Source: Lachnospiraceae bacterium
Lineage (GTDB): Bacteria > Bacillota > Clostridia > Lachnospirales > Lachnospiraceae
Length of the DNA: 64,000 nt
Reading direction: 5' to 3'
NCBI GenBank assembly: GCA_009774375.1
Contig: VSNO01000004.1
Span: 6,682-70,681 of the forward strand
The notes beneath the pieces were generated by a model. It worked only from the letters and a program-made list of their open reading frames with translations. It ran no database searches and was not told the origin of the DNA. Below are positions 24,282 to 32,802 of this stretch, piece after piece. The stretch's first letter is position 1. The number at the start of each line of letters is the position of its first letter. The position numbers and the translations under genes were made by a program.

Positions 24282-25580
24282 TCATATGCAAAACGCCGCA
24301 TACAGCGGCACGGCGCAGAGATCCCCCTCCGCGCCAAAATTCTTCTCCGACAGCCGGACCGCCTTCTCAGGTGCATACATTTTTTTATAATGCTGCAGGC
24401 TTTTTGCCCTGACATGCTCTCCCGACTTCACTTCGATGGGGATCACCCGCCCGTGCTGCTGTATCACAAAGTCCACCTCCGCCGCCGGTGAATCACTTGT
24501 CCAGTAGTACAAGTCATAACCGTTTGTCCTCAGCGCCTGCGCGATATAGTTTTCCGTCAGGCTGCCGCGATAGATTTCTGACAGCTCCTTTCTGACGATG
24601 CTCTCCGGCGTTATCCCTGTGAACGCCGACAGCAGCCCGACATCGGACAGATACAGTTTAAACGCGGAGACATCGCGGAAAGCTGTCAGGGGCATGTCGC
24701 CCCTGCTCACCCTGTCGCACCGGAGCACGACGCCCGAATAGACGAGCCACGCGATCGAGTCCCCAAAGAGCCCCGCCGTCGCACCTTTTCGGATCAGCTT
24801 ATACTGAAATTTTTTATTTTCCTTTGCAAGCTGTGCCGGCATTGACATATAGGCATTTCTGATCCTGGTGCTCTCGCTGTCTGTGGTGTATTTTGCCATG
24901 TCCGCAGTGTAGGCGTTCATCAGCAGGTTCTGTATCTCCGGCACATTGATCAGCGAACCTCTGTCCAGATACTCATTGACTGCCGCCGGCATTCCGCCAA
25001 TATATAGATATCTGTAGTACCATTCAGACAATTCCTGGTGCGCCGCCGCCGACAGCTCCTGCATCCTGCTGTAATGTTCCCTTATCATTTCCACAAAGTA
25101 CTCTTTTCCTACAGCGCGCAGAAATTCATCAAAGCCAAGCGGATACAATGTTTTCATGAGGACCTTTCCAACCGGAAACGAATATTTTTCACGGTTGACC
25201 GCCACTCCCAGCAGGCTTCCCGCTGCTGCGATATGGTACTCCGGCGCCTCCTCGCAAAAGTATTTCAGCGCTGTCAGCGCACGTTCGCACGCCTGGATCT
25301 CATCGAAAATGAGAAGTGTCCTGTCCGGTATGATCTTCTGGTTAAAATACTCCTCCAAGAGTCTGATGATCCTGTCCGGGGACAGCTCGCCCTGAAAATA
25401 GTCTGACACGATACGCATCCTCTCAAAATTGATATATACCGTATTTTGGAAAAACCTGTCGCCGAGCTCACGCAGAATATATGTTTTCCCAACCTGACGC
25501 ACTCCGTGCAGAAGAAGCGGCATTCTTCCTGCACCCATGTTCTTCCATTCGATCAACTCCTGCATCATATTTCGTTCCAT
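24282..25580 (-). CDS. AAA ATPase with DUF4143 domain
   Basis: 432 residues. Residues about 18-150 are an AAA_14 ATPase: Walker A HGVRQVGKTYIL, Walker B LLIFDEIQAC, sensor AAAGSLLG. The DUF4143 region (about 200-385) ends in a PD-(D/E)XK-like signature, AEVDFVIQQHGRVIPIEVKSG. Such proteins are widespread in anaerobes, often in many copies; a role in DNA transactions or in toxin-like modules is suspected but not known. AAAGGAG precedes the ATG. It lies 56 bp upstream of the HTH regulator on the same strand and may share its transcript. Confidence 0.9.
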   Translation of the reverse strand: MERNMMQELIEWKNMGAGRMPLLLHGVRQVGKTYILRELGDRFFQNTVYINFERMRIVSDYFQGELSPDRIIRLLEEYFNQKIIPDRTLLIFDEIQACERALTALKYFCEEAPEYHIAAAGSLLGVAVNREKYSFPVGKVLMKTLYPLGFDEFLRAVGKEYFVEMIREHYSRMQELSAAAHQELSEWYYRYLYIGGMPAAVNEYLDRGSLINVPEIQNLLMNAYTADMAKYTTDSESTRIRNAYMSMPAQLAKENKKFQYKLIRKGATAGLFGDSIAWLVYSGVVLRCDRVSRGDMPLTAFRDVSAFKLYLSDVGLLSAFTGITPESIVRKELSEIYRGSLTENYIAQALRTNGYDLYYWTSDSPAAEVDFVIQQHGRVIPIEVKSGEHVRAKSLQHYKKMYAPEKAVRLSEKNFGAEGDLCAVPLYAAFCI

Positions 25581-25635
25581 ACAGCTACTGTTCTCCTTTT
25601 AAGTACTTTTTTTAAATATTATATCATTATTTCCG

Positions 25636-25689
25636 TATCAAAAACAAGAAAAAAGTCATTTCTAAATGACTTTTTTCTTGTTTTTGATA
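25636..25689. terminator. Terminator with 26-bp perfect arms
   Basis: Left arm 25636-25661 and right arm 25664-25689 are exactly complementary with a 2-bp (CT) loop; the stem carries A/T runs (AAGAAAAAAGTCATTT). It ends 3 bp before the stop codon of the membrane protein gene at 25693-26733 and works as a terminator in either direction. Confidence 0.8.
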
Positions 25690-25692
25690 TCA

Positions 25693-26733
25693 CTATTTAC
25701 TCAGCGTCCGATATTTCAGATCCAGAAATGCTTCCCTGTCACTTCGGAGCAGATAGGAATATTCAGGGTTACTGCCTGTGACAATGTGGGAAAAGCCACT
25801 GTAGCCATCCACGAGCGCCTTGCATTTTTTCTCGGAAGACAGGACCACCTTCCGTGTGCTGCCATCCAGCATCTCCCACAGCACATAGTAGGTGAGCCCG
25901 TATCTGGACTGCTGGCTGGCGGTGTGCACCCAGATCACCTGGCTGTTATCCAGGATCAGGGGATCCAGCTTCGCACTGAAAGTCCACCTCCTTCCGATGA
26001 AGACACTGCCCTGCCTGTCTGCGGCCGCAAAATCACTTTCCAGCGCCTCCATCGTGACAGCGGGATTGGCTTCCAGGTATTTCCTGATCTGTTTTTGGGG
26101 CGAATCCTTTATCGTCCATATGAGGACAAGCACGGCAAACAGAAAGAACACGGAACCGATCGCAGTGATGCCGTATACATTGCTGAGACTCTGCCCGTGG
26201 ATCCTGCCGTCGCCGATGTGATACACGACCGTGTCCGGATCCAGTCCCATCTGTTTTGCCACACGTTTATAGTAATCCAGCTCTTCCCCCTCCAGCACCT
26301 CCAGCGTACCGGCGATCTTCACGCCTGTTTCCAAAAGCTCCTGATCCTGTTCCATGGCATCATAAAACACTTCCGCCTGATCAGCCATCTCGTCATAGCG
26401 CTTATACGGAACTTCGACAGAGAGACAGATGCCCCGTTCCTCATCCAGCACCAGCCACGAGGAGCGGTCCTTCTTCGTCCCGGTGGAGACACCGTTGATC
26501 TTTGTCGTCTTCGTGGTTTCCATATACTCGTCCACAGGATACAGGACCTCCCAGGACACATATTTTCCAACCATGTCAGCAAGCTCTGCCTCCGCCGGGA
26601 GCGGCTTTGCCCCCATCAGGGCTGTAATGCAGGATAAGCCTGTGTCACAGAGCATCCAGATACCCACGGCGGCGCAGAACAGGATGATCCCGATCGCTCC
26701 TTTGATTTGTCCCATACGTAATTTTCTCAGCAC
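25693..26733 (-). CDS. Two-TM membrane protein, unknown function
   Basis: 346 residues from a GTG at 26733, chosen because GGAGGA lies 9 bp upstream; in-frame starts further up have no such site. TM1 (about 12-32; GAIGIILFCAAVGIWML) precedes an extracellular region of about 150 residues (YVSWEVLYPVDEYMETT), TM2 lies near 200-220 (VFFLFAVLVLIWTI) and a cytoplasmic C-terminal domain follows (VIWVHTASQQSRYGLTYYV). This resembles the DUF6709-like membrane proteins of Firmicutes. Function unknown. Its leader and the pfl promoter diverge in the 26.73-27.05 kb gap. Confidence 0.75.
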   Translation of the reverse strand: MLRKLRMGQIKGAIGIILFCAAVGIWMLCDTGLSCITALMGAKPLPAEAELADMVGKYVSWEVLYPVDEYMETTKTTKINGVSTGTKKDRSSWLVLDEERGICLSVEVPYKRYDEMADQAEVFYDAMEQDQELLETGVKIAGTLEVLEGEELDYYKRVAKQMGLDPDTVVYHIGDGRIHGQSLSNVYGITAIGSVFFLFAVLVLIWTIKDSPQKQIRKYLEANPAVTMEALESDFAAADRQGSVFIGRRWTFSAKLDPLILDNSQVIWVHTASQQSRYGLTYYVLWEMLDGSTRKVVLSSEKKCKALVDGYSGFSHIVTGSNPEYSYLLRSDREAFLDLKYRTLSK

Positions 26734-26903
26734 CTTATTTGTTCCTCCTTTGTTTACTTTAGAGCATTTTTCAAACACGCTCCAGTACATTATACCATCT
26801 CTGCACACAATGTGAAACGATTATGAAAATAAACCTCCGTTATAATTCACAAATTTTTAATAATTTTTCCCCCTCTGTACACAAAAAAGTACAAAGAATA
26901 GTG

Positions 26904-26933
26904 TTGACGTGTATACAAAATTAAGGATATAAT
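26904..26933 (+). promoter_or_regulatory. Promoter of the pyruvate formate-lyase gene
   Basis: TTGACG (26904-26909), 18-bp spacer, TATAAT (26928-26933). A leader of about 110 bp follows, containing a small GCGGT/ACCGC hairpin near 27001-27015. No convincing Rex or FNR site was seen. Confidence 0.65.
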
Positions 26934-27050
26934 ACAGTTATGAATGTTAGACAGGACTTCACATTTTCGTAACAATCAACATTCTAAACTTCAGTAACCC
27001 GCGGTGCCATACCGCATAAAATTTTATTTATATTTAGGAGGCTTTGCAAA

Positions 27051-29090
27051 ATGAGACCAGAATGGACAGATTTTGTAGGTGGCAAATGGGAAAGCGAAAT
27101 TAACGTGCGTGACTTCATCCAGAAGAACTATACACCGTATGAAGGTGATGAGTCTTTCTTAGCAGGACCTACACAGAACACAAAAGATTTATGGGACATG
27201 GTTCTTGATCTTCAGAAGAAGGAGAGAGAAGCAGGCGGTGTTCTCGACATGGACACAAAGGTGATCTCTACCATCACTTCTCATGGTCCCGGATACCTCG
27301 ACAAGAGCAAGGAAACGATCGTTGGTTTCCAGACAGATAAGCCTTTCAAGCGTTCTTTACAGCCTTACGGCGGTATCAGAATGGCAGAGAAGGCTTGCTC
27401 AGACAACGGCTACGAAGTAGATCCTGAGGTTAGTGAGTTCTTCTCTACGCACAGAAAAACACACAATGCAGGCTGCTTTGATGCTTACAACCAGGAGATG
27501 AGAGCATGCCGCTCCTCACACATCATCACAGGTCTTCCTGATGCTTACGGACGCGGACGTATCATCGGCGACTACAGAAGAGTTGCCCTCTATGGTATCG
27601 ACAGACTGATCGAGGATAAGCAGGCTCAGAAGGATTCCACCGGACGTGTCATGACAGACGACGTGATCCGTCTTCGCGAGGAGCTCTCCGAGCAGATGGT
27701 CGCTCTCAAGATGATGAAGGAAATGGCTGCTTCTTACGGCTGCGATATCTCCAAGCCGGCAACGAATGTACAGGAAGCGATCCAGGCTACTTACTTCGGA
27801 TACTTATGTTCCGTTAAGGAGCAGAACGGCGCTGCGATGTCCCTCGGACGTACATCCACATTCCTTGACTGCTACGCACAGAGAGACTTAAAGAACGGAA
27901 CATTCACAGAGGAGCAGATCCAGGAGTTCGTTGACCACTTCATCATGAAGCTGCGCTGCGTCAAATTTGCACGTACACCGGAATACAACCAGATCTTTGC
28001 CGGCGATCCTGTATGGGTGACAGAGTCCCTCGGCGGTGTCGGCGTTGACGGACGTCCGATGGTAACAAAGATGTCCTTCCGTTATCTGAATACACTGACA
28101 AACCTCGGACCCAGCCCGGAGCCGAACCTGACAGTACTCTGGTCTACAAGGCTTCCTGAGAACTGGAAGAGATACTGCGCAAAGATGTCCATCCAGACTT
28201 CTTCGATCCAGTACGAGAACGATGATCTGATGCGCGTGACACACGGCGACGACTACGGTATCGCATGCTGCGTATCTTCCATGGTCATCGGTAAGGAGAT
28301 GCAGTTCTTCGGCGCTCGTGCAAACCTTGCAAAGTGCCTGCTCTATGCGCTGAACGGCGGTGTCGACGAAGTTACAAAGAAGCAGGTTGGTCCGAAGTAC
28401 CGTCCTGTAGCAGGCGATGTGCTTGACTATGACGATGTTTACAGCAAATTCATGGATATGATGGAGTGGCAGGCAGATGTGTATGTCAATACACTCAACA
28501 TCATCCACTACATGCATGACAAATACTGCTATGAGAGAGCAGAGATGGCTCTTCATGACAGAGATGTCAAGAGATATTTCGCAACAGGTGTTGCAGGTCT
28601 TTCGATCGTTGCTGACTCTTTATCAGCGATCAAGTATGCGCAGGTTAAGGCGATCCGCGACGAAGACGGCATCATCGTTGATTTTGAGACGACAGGCGAG
28701 TTCCCTAAATATGGTAACGACGACGACCGTGTTGACCTGATCGCACAGGATATCGTTCACAAGTTCATGACAGCGATCAGAAGACATCATACCTACAGAA
28801 ATGGTATCCCTACAACTTCCATCCTTACGATCACATCGAATGTGACCTACGGTAAGGCTACAGGCAACACACCTGACGGACGTAAGAAGGGACAGCCGTT
28901 TGCTCCTGGTGCAAACCCGATGCATGGACGTGACACACATGGTGCAGTCGCTTCCCTGTCTTCTGTATCAAAGCTTCCGTTCAAGGATGCTCAGGACGGT
29001 ATCTCCAATACCTTTACGATCATTCCGAACGCACTTGGTAAGGAAGCGAAGGTCTTCTCTGGCGATATCGAGTTAGATCTGAACAATTAG
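27051..29090 (+). CDS. pflB: Pyruvate formate-lyase catalytic chain lacking the glycyl-radical domain
   Basis: 679 residues, against about 750-760 for usual PflB. It matches the family from the start through the active-site pair Cys406-Cys407 ([13 protein letters not shown]) and on to [20 protein letters not shown] and [18 protein letters not shown]. Then, where normal PFL continues into the radical domain, it ends with [12 protein letters not shown] and a TAG. The missing part is encoded separately at 29451-29696. PFL cleaves pyruvate with CoA to acetyl-CoA and formate in anaerobic metabolism; the radical would have to come from the separate subunit. AGGAGG precedes the ATG. Confidence 0.9.
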   Translation: MRPEWTDFVGGKWESEINVRDFIQKNYTPYEGDESFLAGPTQNTKDLWDMVLDLQKKEREAGGVLDMDTKVISTITSHGPGYLDKSKETIVGFQTDKPFKRSLQPYGGIRMAEKACSDNGYEVDPEVSEFFSTHRKTHNAGCFDAYNQEMRACRSSHIITGLPDAYGRGRIIGDYRRVALYGIDRLIEDKQAQKDSTGRVMTDDVIRLREELSEQMVALKMMKEMAASYGCDISKPATNVQEAIQATYFGYLCSVKEQNGAAMSLGRTSTFLDCYAQRDLKNGTFTEEQIQEFVDHFIMKLRCVKFARTPEYNQIFAGDPVWVTESLGGVGVDGRPMVTKMSFRYLNTLTNLGPSPEPNLTVLWSTRLPENWKRYCAKMSIQTSSIQYENDDLMRVTHGDDYGIACCVSSMVIGKEMQFFGARANLAKCLLYALNGGVDEVTKKQVGPKYRPVAGDVLDYDDVYSKFMDMMEWQADVYVNTLNIIHYMHDKYCYERAEMALHDRDVKRYFATGVAGLSIVADSLSAIKYAQVKAIRDEDGIIVDFETTGEFPKYGNDDDRVDLIAQDIVHKFMTAIRRHHTYRNGIPTTSILTITSNVTYGKATGNTPDGRKKGQPFAPGANPMHGRDTHGAVASLSSVSKLPFKDAQDGISNTFTIIPNALGKEAKVFSGDIELDLNN

Positions 29091-29153
29091 GTCTATGTGC
29101 CAGAGAAGCCCTCGGTCTTCTCCGGCGATATCGAGCTTGACCTTAATAATTAG
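29052..29153 (+). repeat. In-frame synonymous duplication of the PFL C-terminus across the stop codon
   Basis: Copy 1 (29052-29090) and copy 2 (29115-29153) are each 39 nt and encode [12 protein letters not shown] plus TAG. Five of 12 codons differ and every change is synonymous (TCT/TCC, TTA/CTT, GAT/GAC, CTG/CTT, AAC/AAT). Copy 2 is in frame with the gene: read-through of the first TAG would add 20 residues, VYVPEKPS plus the repeated tail. Confidence 0.85.
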
Positions 29154-29214
29154 TCTTACAACTGCACAGGGGCATATGCCCCTGTGTATCCAAAGAGAGG
29201 AATAGGTGTAACCG

Positions 29215-29418
29215 ATGGATGAGAAATCAATGATCGACGACCTCGTAGCCCAGCTCGACGCCGGTTTTTCCAGCGAGAAGGCTGTGGGGCATTTCAATGT
29301 AGATGTCAGTGAGGATGCGTCCACAAAAGAAGTCCAGACACTTGGATGTACAGACTGTTCCAGCAATCCCATGGCGTGCAGCGTACCGACGCTCCACGAG
29401 GGATTGGACAAAGAGTAA
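29215..29418 (+). CDS. 67-residue protein resembling the first half of the PFL radical domain, Cys-rich tail
   Basis: ATG at 29215 with upstream AGAGAGGAATAGGTG. The N-terminal half (IDDLVAQLD, then GHFNVDV) lines up by eye with the start of the 81-residue glycyl-radical protein 3' of it (VDNLVSLLD, then GHHLNVNV). The radical motif RVSGYAV is absent; instead the protein ends in a tail with Cys45, Cys48 and Cys55 (GCTDC...MAC). It lies between the two PFL parts with short gaps, so it is probably co-expressed with them. I know no named family. A partner or protective form of the radical subunit is only a guess. Confidence 0.7.
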   Translation: MDEKSMIDDLVAQLDAGFSSEKAVGHFNVDVSEDASTKEVQTLGCTDCSSNPMACSVPTLHEGLDKE

Positions 29419-29450
29419 AATATATAGATCATATCAGGAGGTATATAACG

Positions 29451-29696
29451 ATGGCAATGAACAATGCAGCACAGGTTGATAACTTAGTTTCTTTATTGGA
29501 TGGTTATGCTACAAAGGGTGGTCATCACCTTAACGTGAACGTACTCAACAGAGACACTCTGTTAGATGCTCAGAAGCATCCTGAGAACTATCCCCAGCTG
29601 ACGATCCGTGTATCCGGATACGCTGTTAACTTCATCAAGTTGACACCGGAGCAGCAGGCAGACGTTATCTCCCGTACATTCCACGAGGCGATCTGA
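29451..29696 (+). CDS. grcA: Stand-alone glycyl-radical domain of PFL (GrcA/YfiD-like)
   Basis: 81 residues from the ATG at 29451, 9 bp after AGGAGG. The whole protein corresponds to the last 75 residues of normal Pfl[21 protein letters not shown], the [12 protein letters not shown] radical loop with Gly56, and the ending [13 protein letters not shown]. In E. coli, GrcA (127 residues) is a spare domain that replaces damaged PFL C-termini. Here the main PFL lacks its own domain, so this protein would be essential for activity and the substrate of the activase PflA (35734-36492). Symbol given by analogy. Confidence 0.87.
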   Translation: MAMNNAAQVDNLVSLLDGYATKGGHHLNVNVLNRDTLLDAQKHPENYPQLTIRVSGYAVNFIKLTPEQQADVISRTFHEAI

Positions 29697-29719
29697 CGAT
29701 CAGTGCGATCAGACAAAGC

Positions 29720-29750
29720 AAAGCCCTGAGAACGTTCTCAGGGCTTTTTT
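29720..29750 (+). terminator. Terminator of the pfl operon
   Basis: AGCCCTGAGAACGTTCTCAGGGCT (29722-29745 as a perfect palindrome) followed by six T, 24 bp after the radical-subunit stop. Confidence 0.9.
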
Positions 29751-29757
29751 ATGCACA

Positions 29758-29832
29758 CGGGCACCCAGAGGAAGATTGTCAGCAGAAGCTGACGGGTGCC
29801 CGGCGCGCGATCTGGGGAAGAAGGCTCTTCCC
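29758..29832. repeat. Cluster of nested hairpins downstream of pfl
   Basis: Outer arms CGGGCACCC (29758-29766) and GGGTGCCCG (29794-29802) enclose GTCAGC-AGAA-GCTGAC (29778-29793). A second hairpin, GGGAAGA-AGGC-TCTTCCC (29815-29832), touches the stop codon of the BlaI gene. It may be a terminator for the leftward gene or a structured RNA; neither lies beside a T run. Confidence 0.5.
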
Positions 29833-30221
29833 TACTCGATTTCACCTTTCATCAGCTCGTCCAGCTCGTCCGCCGCCTGCTTACTGAGCTGTTTTCCTCC
29901 GGTCAGCGCTGATATGAATACCTCGACCGATCCGTCATAATAGTCTGCCAGGATCTTGTTTGCTCTTCCGCGCGCGTATTGCGCCGTTGTCAGTGCCGCA
30001 GAATACCGCCTGCTCTTCTGACTGGTATCCGCGGATATCAGTCCCTTGTCGATCAGATGCCTGATAAATGTATTGATCGTCTGCTTTTTCCAGTTCTTAT
30101 GTAATTCCCCGTTTAAATATTCCATAATCTCGCTAAAGCCTTTTCCGCCATCGTTTTTCCACAGATAATCCATGATCAGGCTCTCTGATTGCGACATCTC
30201 ACACCTAACATTATTCTCCAT
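29832..30221 (-). CDS. BlaI/MecI/CopY family repressor
   Basis: 129 residues from the ATG at 30221, preceded by GGAGGAAGTCATT; the frame is open to 30269. The winged-helix domain fills residues about 5-78 (SESLIMDYLWKNDGGKGFSE, KKQTINTFIRHLIDKGLI, RRYSAALT); the C-terminal helices that dimerise follow (ILADYYDGSVEVFISALTG). Such repressors control beta-lactam resistance or copper genes and are inactivated by proteolysis or metal. No blaR, beta-lactamase or copper gene is near, so its target is unknown. Confidence 0.88.
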   Translation of the reverse strand: MENNVRCEMSQSESLIMDYLWKNDGGKGFSEIMEYLNGELHKNWKKQTINTFIRHLIDKGLISADTSQKSRRYSAALTTAQYARGRANKILADYYDGSVEVFISALTGGKQLSKQAADELDELMKGEIE

Positions 30222-30286
30222 AATGACTTCCTCCATTAAATGAAACCTGGTACGATAATATTCTACCATAATAATCTATCACTTCT

Positions 30287-30315
30287 ATTTTACTTGCTTT
30301 TTGCACAACTGTAAA
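30287..30315 (-). promoter_or_regulatory. Promoter of the BlaI-like gene
   Basis: TTTACA (30310-30315), 17-bp spacer, TAAAAT (30287-30292) on the minus strand. Upstream are repeats of the type GCAAAAA-N3-GCAAAAA and two GTTAAC sites, possible autoregulatory elements. Confidence 0.55.
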
Positions 30316-30413
30316 GCATTTTTTGCATGTTTTTGCATTGTTAACAACTTATTTATCATTTTTTGCGGTTAACTGTAAAATCGATGACGCCAACGCCGGA
30401 TACCGTATTTCAG

Positions 30414-30454
30414 ACAAAAAACAGTTCTGTTTTACACTCAAAACAGAACTGTTT
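30414..30454 (-). terminator. Terminator of the transglutaminase-like gene
   Basis: 15-bp perfect arms AAACAGTTCTGTTTT (30419-30433) and AAAACAGAACTGTTT (30440-30454) with a 6-bp loop, followed on the minus strand by TTTTTTG. Confidence 0.85.
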
Positions 30455-30489
30455 GATCTACAATCTCTCAATCATGTATACCGGTTTTA

Positions 30490-31446
30490 TTATTTTACTT
30501 TGTCAAATATCATGGTTACATCTGTGTATTTCCCTGCCACTTTCGAGGACGGAGCGCCAAAACGCGCGTAGGAAGAGGTTTTTCCTGACCGGAGCGCCAG
30601 CAGATAGTCGATGTGGGGATCAAATATGTACACCGTGCCGTCTGCCCCGTCCAGCTGGCACCACGCATGCGGAGTGTAACCGCCGCCGGATCTGCTCGTG
30701 TATCCGCCCGCGATATACATCGGCACGCCGATCTTCCACGACATCACGGCGAACGCGGCGGCAAAGTTGTCGCAGACGCCGCTTCCCGAGAAAAACAGGG
30801 CGGCCGCGTCAAAATTAGTACTGAAAATGTCCATCCCGGGCACATTTTCATAGGAAACTGCCCCTTCTTCATACCGGGGATCAAAGAATGTGGTCATCAG
30901 ATAATCATAGCACGCCTTCAGCTTATCATGTGTATCCATATCCGGCGTGATGATCTGTGCAAAGATCTGATCCAGCAGGGCATCCAGCTCCGCTGAGCCG
31001 GTCGATGCATCCGGATAGAGCGCAATGGCATCCAGCATCTGTCTGGTTCCCGCATACTGCAGGTCCCGCTGTGCGCTCTGCACACTGAACAATGGCTGCT
31101 GTCCCTCCGCCCCTGTAGCGCTCCGCACCCGCTGGTCTACCGCAAACACACCGTTTCCCATGTCGATCACCGGTCCGGGAACTGCGCAGTCCTCCGTGAT
31201 GATGTATCCCTGCGGTCCGATATACACCCACCTGCCCTGGTTCATATATCCACTGGGAATCTGTACCCACTGAAATTCGCCAAACGTTCCGTCATCCTCC
31301 ACATATCTGGTCAGCATTGTCGCCGGATCCGTGATAAAGTACCCCGCCGCAACGCTCATGCACGGCTGCAGGCAAAGGACGACAGCCAGCACTGCCGCCA
31401 TAACGGCTCTGCCCGTGATTTTTCTCATTTTTTCGATTTTCATCAT
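30490..31446 (-). CDS. Secreted transglutaminase-like protein
   Basis: 318 residues. A signal peptide (VMAAVLAVVLCLQPCMSVAA) is followed by a region with aromatic/glycine repeats like a short cell-wall binding motif (GRWVYIGPQGYIITED) and a transglutaminase-like fold at about 170-290. The Cys-His-Asp triad is visible in GSGVCDNFAAAFAVM, YTPHAWCQLD and YIFDPHID. Such proteins are thought to act as extracellular cysteine proteases or cross-linkers at the cell wall. Ribosome site AGGAGG. It is a single gene with its own promoter and terminator. Confidence 0.85.
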   Translation of the reverse strand: MMKIEKMRKITGRAVMAAVLAVVLCLQPCMSVAAGYFITDPATMLTRYVEDDGTFGEFQWVQIPSGYMNQGRWVYIGPQGYIITEDCAVPGPVIDMGNGVFAVDQRVRSATGAEGQQPLFSVQSAQRDLQYAGTRQMLDAIALYPDASTGSAELDALLDQIFAQIITPDMDTHDKLKACYDYLMTTFFDPRYEEGAVSYENVPGMDIFSTNFDAAALFFSGSGVCDNFAAAFAVMSWKIGVPMYIAGGYTSRSGGGYTPHAWCQLDGADGTVYIFDPHIDYLLALRSGKTSSYARFGAPSSKVAGKYTDVTMIFDKVK

Positions 31447-31505
31447 CGTCGCCTCCTCGCTTGTCGTACTACACCCTCAAAACTGTACAAAAAGATATTA
31501 AAAAC

Positions 31506-31534
31506 AGTATAACATCGATCAACCGCATTATCAA
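31506..31534 (-). promoter_or_regulatory. Promoter of the transglutaminase-like gene
   Basis: TTGATA (31529-31534), 17-bp spacer, TATACT (31506-31511) on the minus strand, 60 bp upstream of the start. Confidence 0.6.
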
Positions 31535-31626
31535 TCACTTTTTAACTTTCTGTCATTCGTTATCATCGTACCCAGCGCGGTTCAAAATACGAATACAGGC
31601 ATCACCTAAAGAAATACCTCCGTGTT

Positions 31627-32802
31627 TTAGAACGTCACAATATACAGCTTCTCCTCCGGCATATTGTAATACTCTTCATTCGTCTCAGCCCCCTCTTTCA
31701 TAAACAGCAGTGCATCGACTTCTGCCGGATCAATGATACGGTCTATTCCGCGGGATACGATATACGTATCCTGGTCATCTCCATCATATCCGTCGGAGCC
31801 GCCCTGCATGATGCCTGTCAGCCGTGTTCCGTCCTTCAGGCGCACGCCCACAAGACCGGGAACCTCCGCAAAAGTAGTAGACTGGATGGTATTTCCATTC
31901 TGATCGATCCCTTCGATCGGAACTGTCTGCATCGGAAAATCAAATTCGGCGTAGAGCGAGATCGGTGAGATCTCCACTTTTGTTATCGTGGCTCCGCTGT
32001 CTCCGACTGGCTGCGACAGCTCGATGCTCCTGACCTGTTCGGATGCCTCCAGGGTGAAATCAAATGTCCATGCCGCCTCGATATCCGGTGTGTACGCCGC
32101 CTTGCTGACGATTCCCAGATTGCGGAGCTCTATGTGGAGCGGCTGTCCGATCAGGCTCCTGCCGTCTGCCGTCATGAGCGTCATGAGATACTCCATGCTG
32201 CCGTCCTCACCCACATATTTCCCGATAATGCTGCCGTCCGCGGTCTCCTTTGCAGTTGTGCCGTCCGTATACGTAATATTTCCGTCAGCATCGCGATGCA
32301 GGTTGTCAAAAAAGTGTCCGCCCATTATATTGACAGGCTCCCCATTCACCGTCGTATCCACATACTCAAAGCAGGGTTCGATGCCGTCCTCGACGCGATA
32401 GCCGTCTATCCGGAAGGACAGGTATACAAAGCGGGCATCCACGATGCGCTGCTGCGCCGTGACTGTGACACCTTCCTGTGTGACGCTGTCGTTCATCGGT
32501 ACCGTGATCCGGGTCTCTTCCAGATACTCCTTCTGTTCCGGTGTGGCATCGAACCATTCCTCCATCCCGCGGCTCCAATGCAGATATACCGCACATGCCA
32601 CAGTGCCTAACCCCAGCACCAGCACTGCCGCCGCCACAGCCGCCCACATTCTTCTTCCTGCATATCTCATCTGTTTTCCCCCTTCTCTCTCTGCAATGCT
32701 TTCCTTCCTGATCTGTGCCAGTACGAGGTCCGCCCTCTGCTGAACGATGTCCGGAACCACGATCGTCTCCTGCAGTCTTTCAGCTATCCTGTCCTTCTTC
32801 AT
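31627..32802 (-). CDS. DUF4179 membrane protein, probable anti-sigma factor
   Basis: 391 residues. The N-terminal 50 residues are cytoplasmic and charged (ERLQETIVVPDIVQQRADLVLAQIRK), followed by one TM (MWAAVAAAVLVLGLGTVACAV) and an extracellular DUF4179-like domain (about 75-190; ATPEQKEYLEETRITVPMND) with a beta-rich C-terminal region. Its ATG overlaps the stop of the ECF sigma gene by 4 bp, a classic sigma/anti-sigma pairing. It would hold the sigma factor inactive at the membrane until an unknown envelope signal arrives. Confidence 0.85.
   Translation of the reverse strand: MKKDRIAERLQETIVVPDIVQQRADLVLAQIRKESIAEREGGKQMRYAGRRMWAAVAAAVLVLGLGTVACAVYLHWSRGMEEWFDATPEQKEYLEETRITVPMNDSVTQEGVTVTAQQRIVDARFVYLSFRIDGYRVEDGIEPCFEYVDTTVNGEPVNIMGGHFFDNLHRDADGNITYTDGTTAKETADGSIIGKYVGEDGSMEYLMTLMTADGRSLIGQPLHIELRNLGIVSKAAYTPDIEAAWTFDFTLEASEQVRSIELSQPVGDSGATITKVEISPISLYAEFDFPMQTVPIEGIDQNGNTIQSTTFAEVPGLVGVRLKDGTRLTGIMQGGSDGYDGDDQDTYIVSRGIDRIIDPAEVDALLFMKEGAETNEEYYNMPEEKLYIVTF

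Noticed and set aside
25636..25689. 26-bp perfect inverted repeat as a transposon end or small hairpin RNA
   Set aside because: Its position 3 bp from a stop codon, 2-bp loop and A/T runs fit a terminator; no transposase or target duplication is seen.
25666..26637. 323-codon plus-strand frame opposite the membrane protein gene
   Set aside because: It starts inside a terminator stem and mirrors a protein with clear membrane segments and a good GTG start.
29088..29153. Pyrrolysine decoding of the TAG at the PFL end
   Set aside because: No pyl genes in the window and no stem-loop that I can identify; the second copy also ends in TAG. Read-through remains possible, but a specific pyrrolysine claim cannot be supported.
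27051..29696. Split PFL as a simple frameshift artefact
   Set aside because: The radical domain has its own AGGAGG site and start, a further gene lies between, and the end of the catalytic gene does not continue into radical-domain sequence in another frame.
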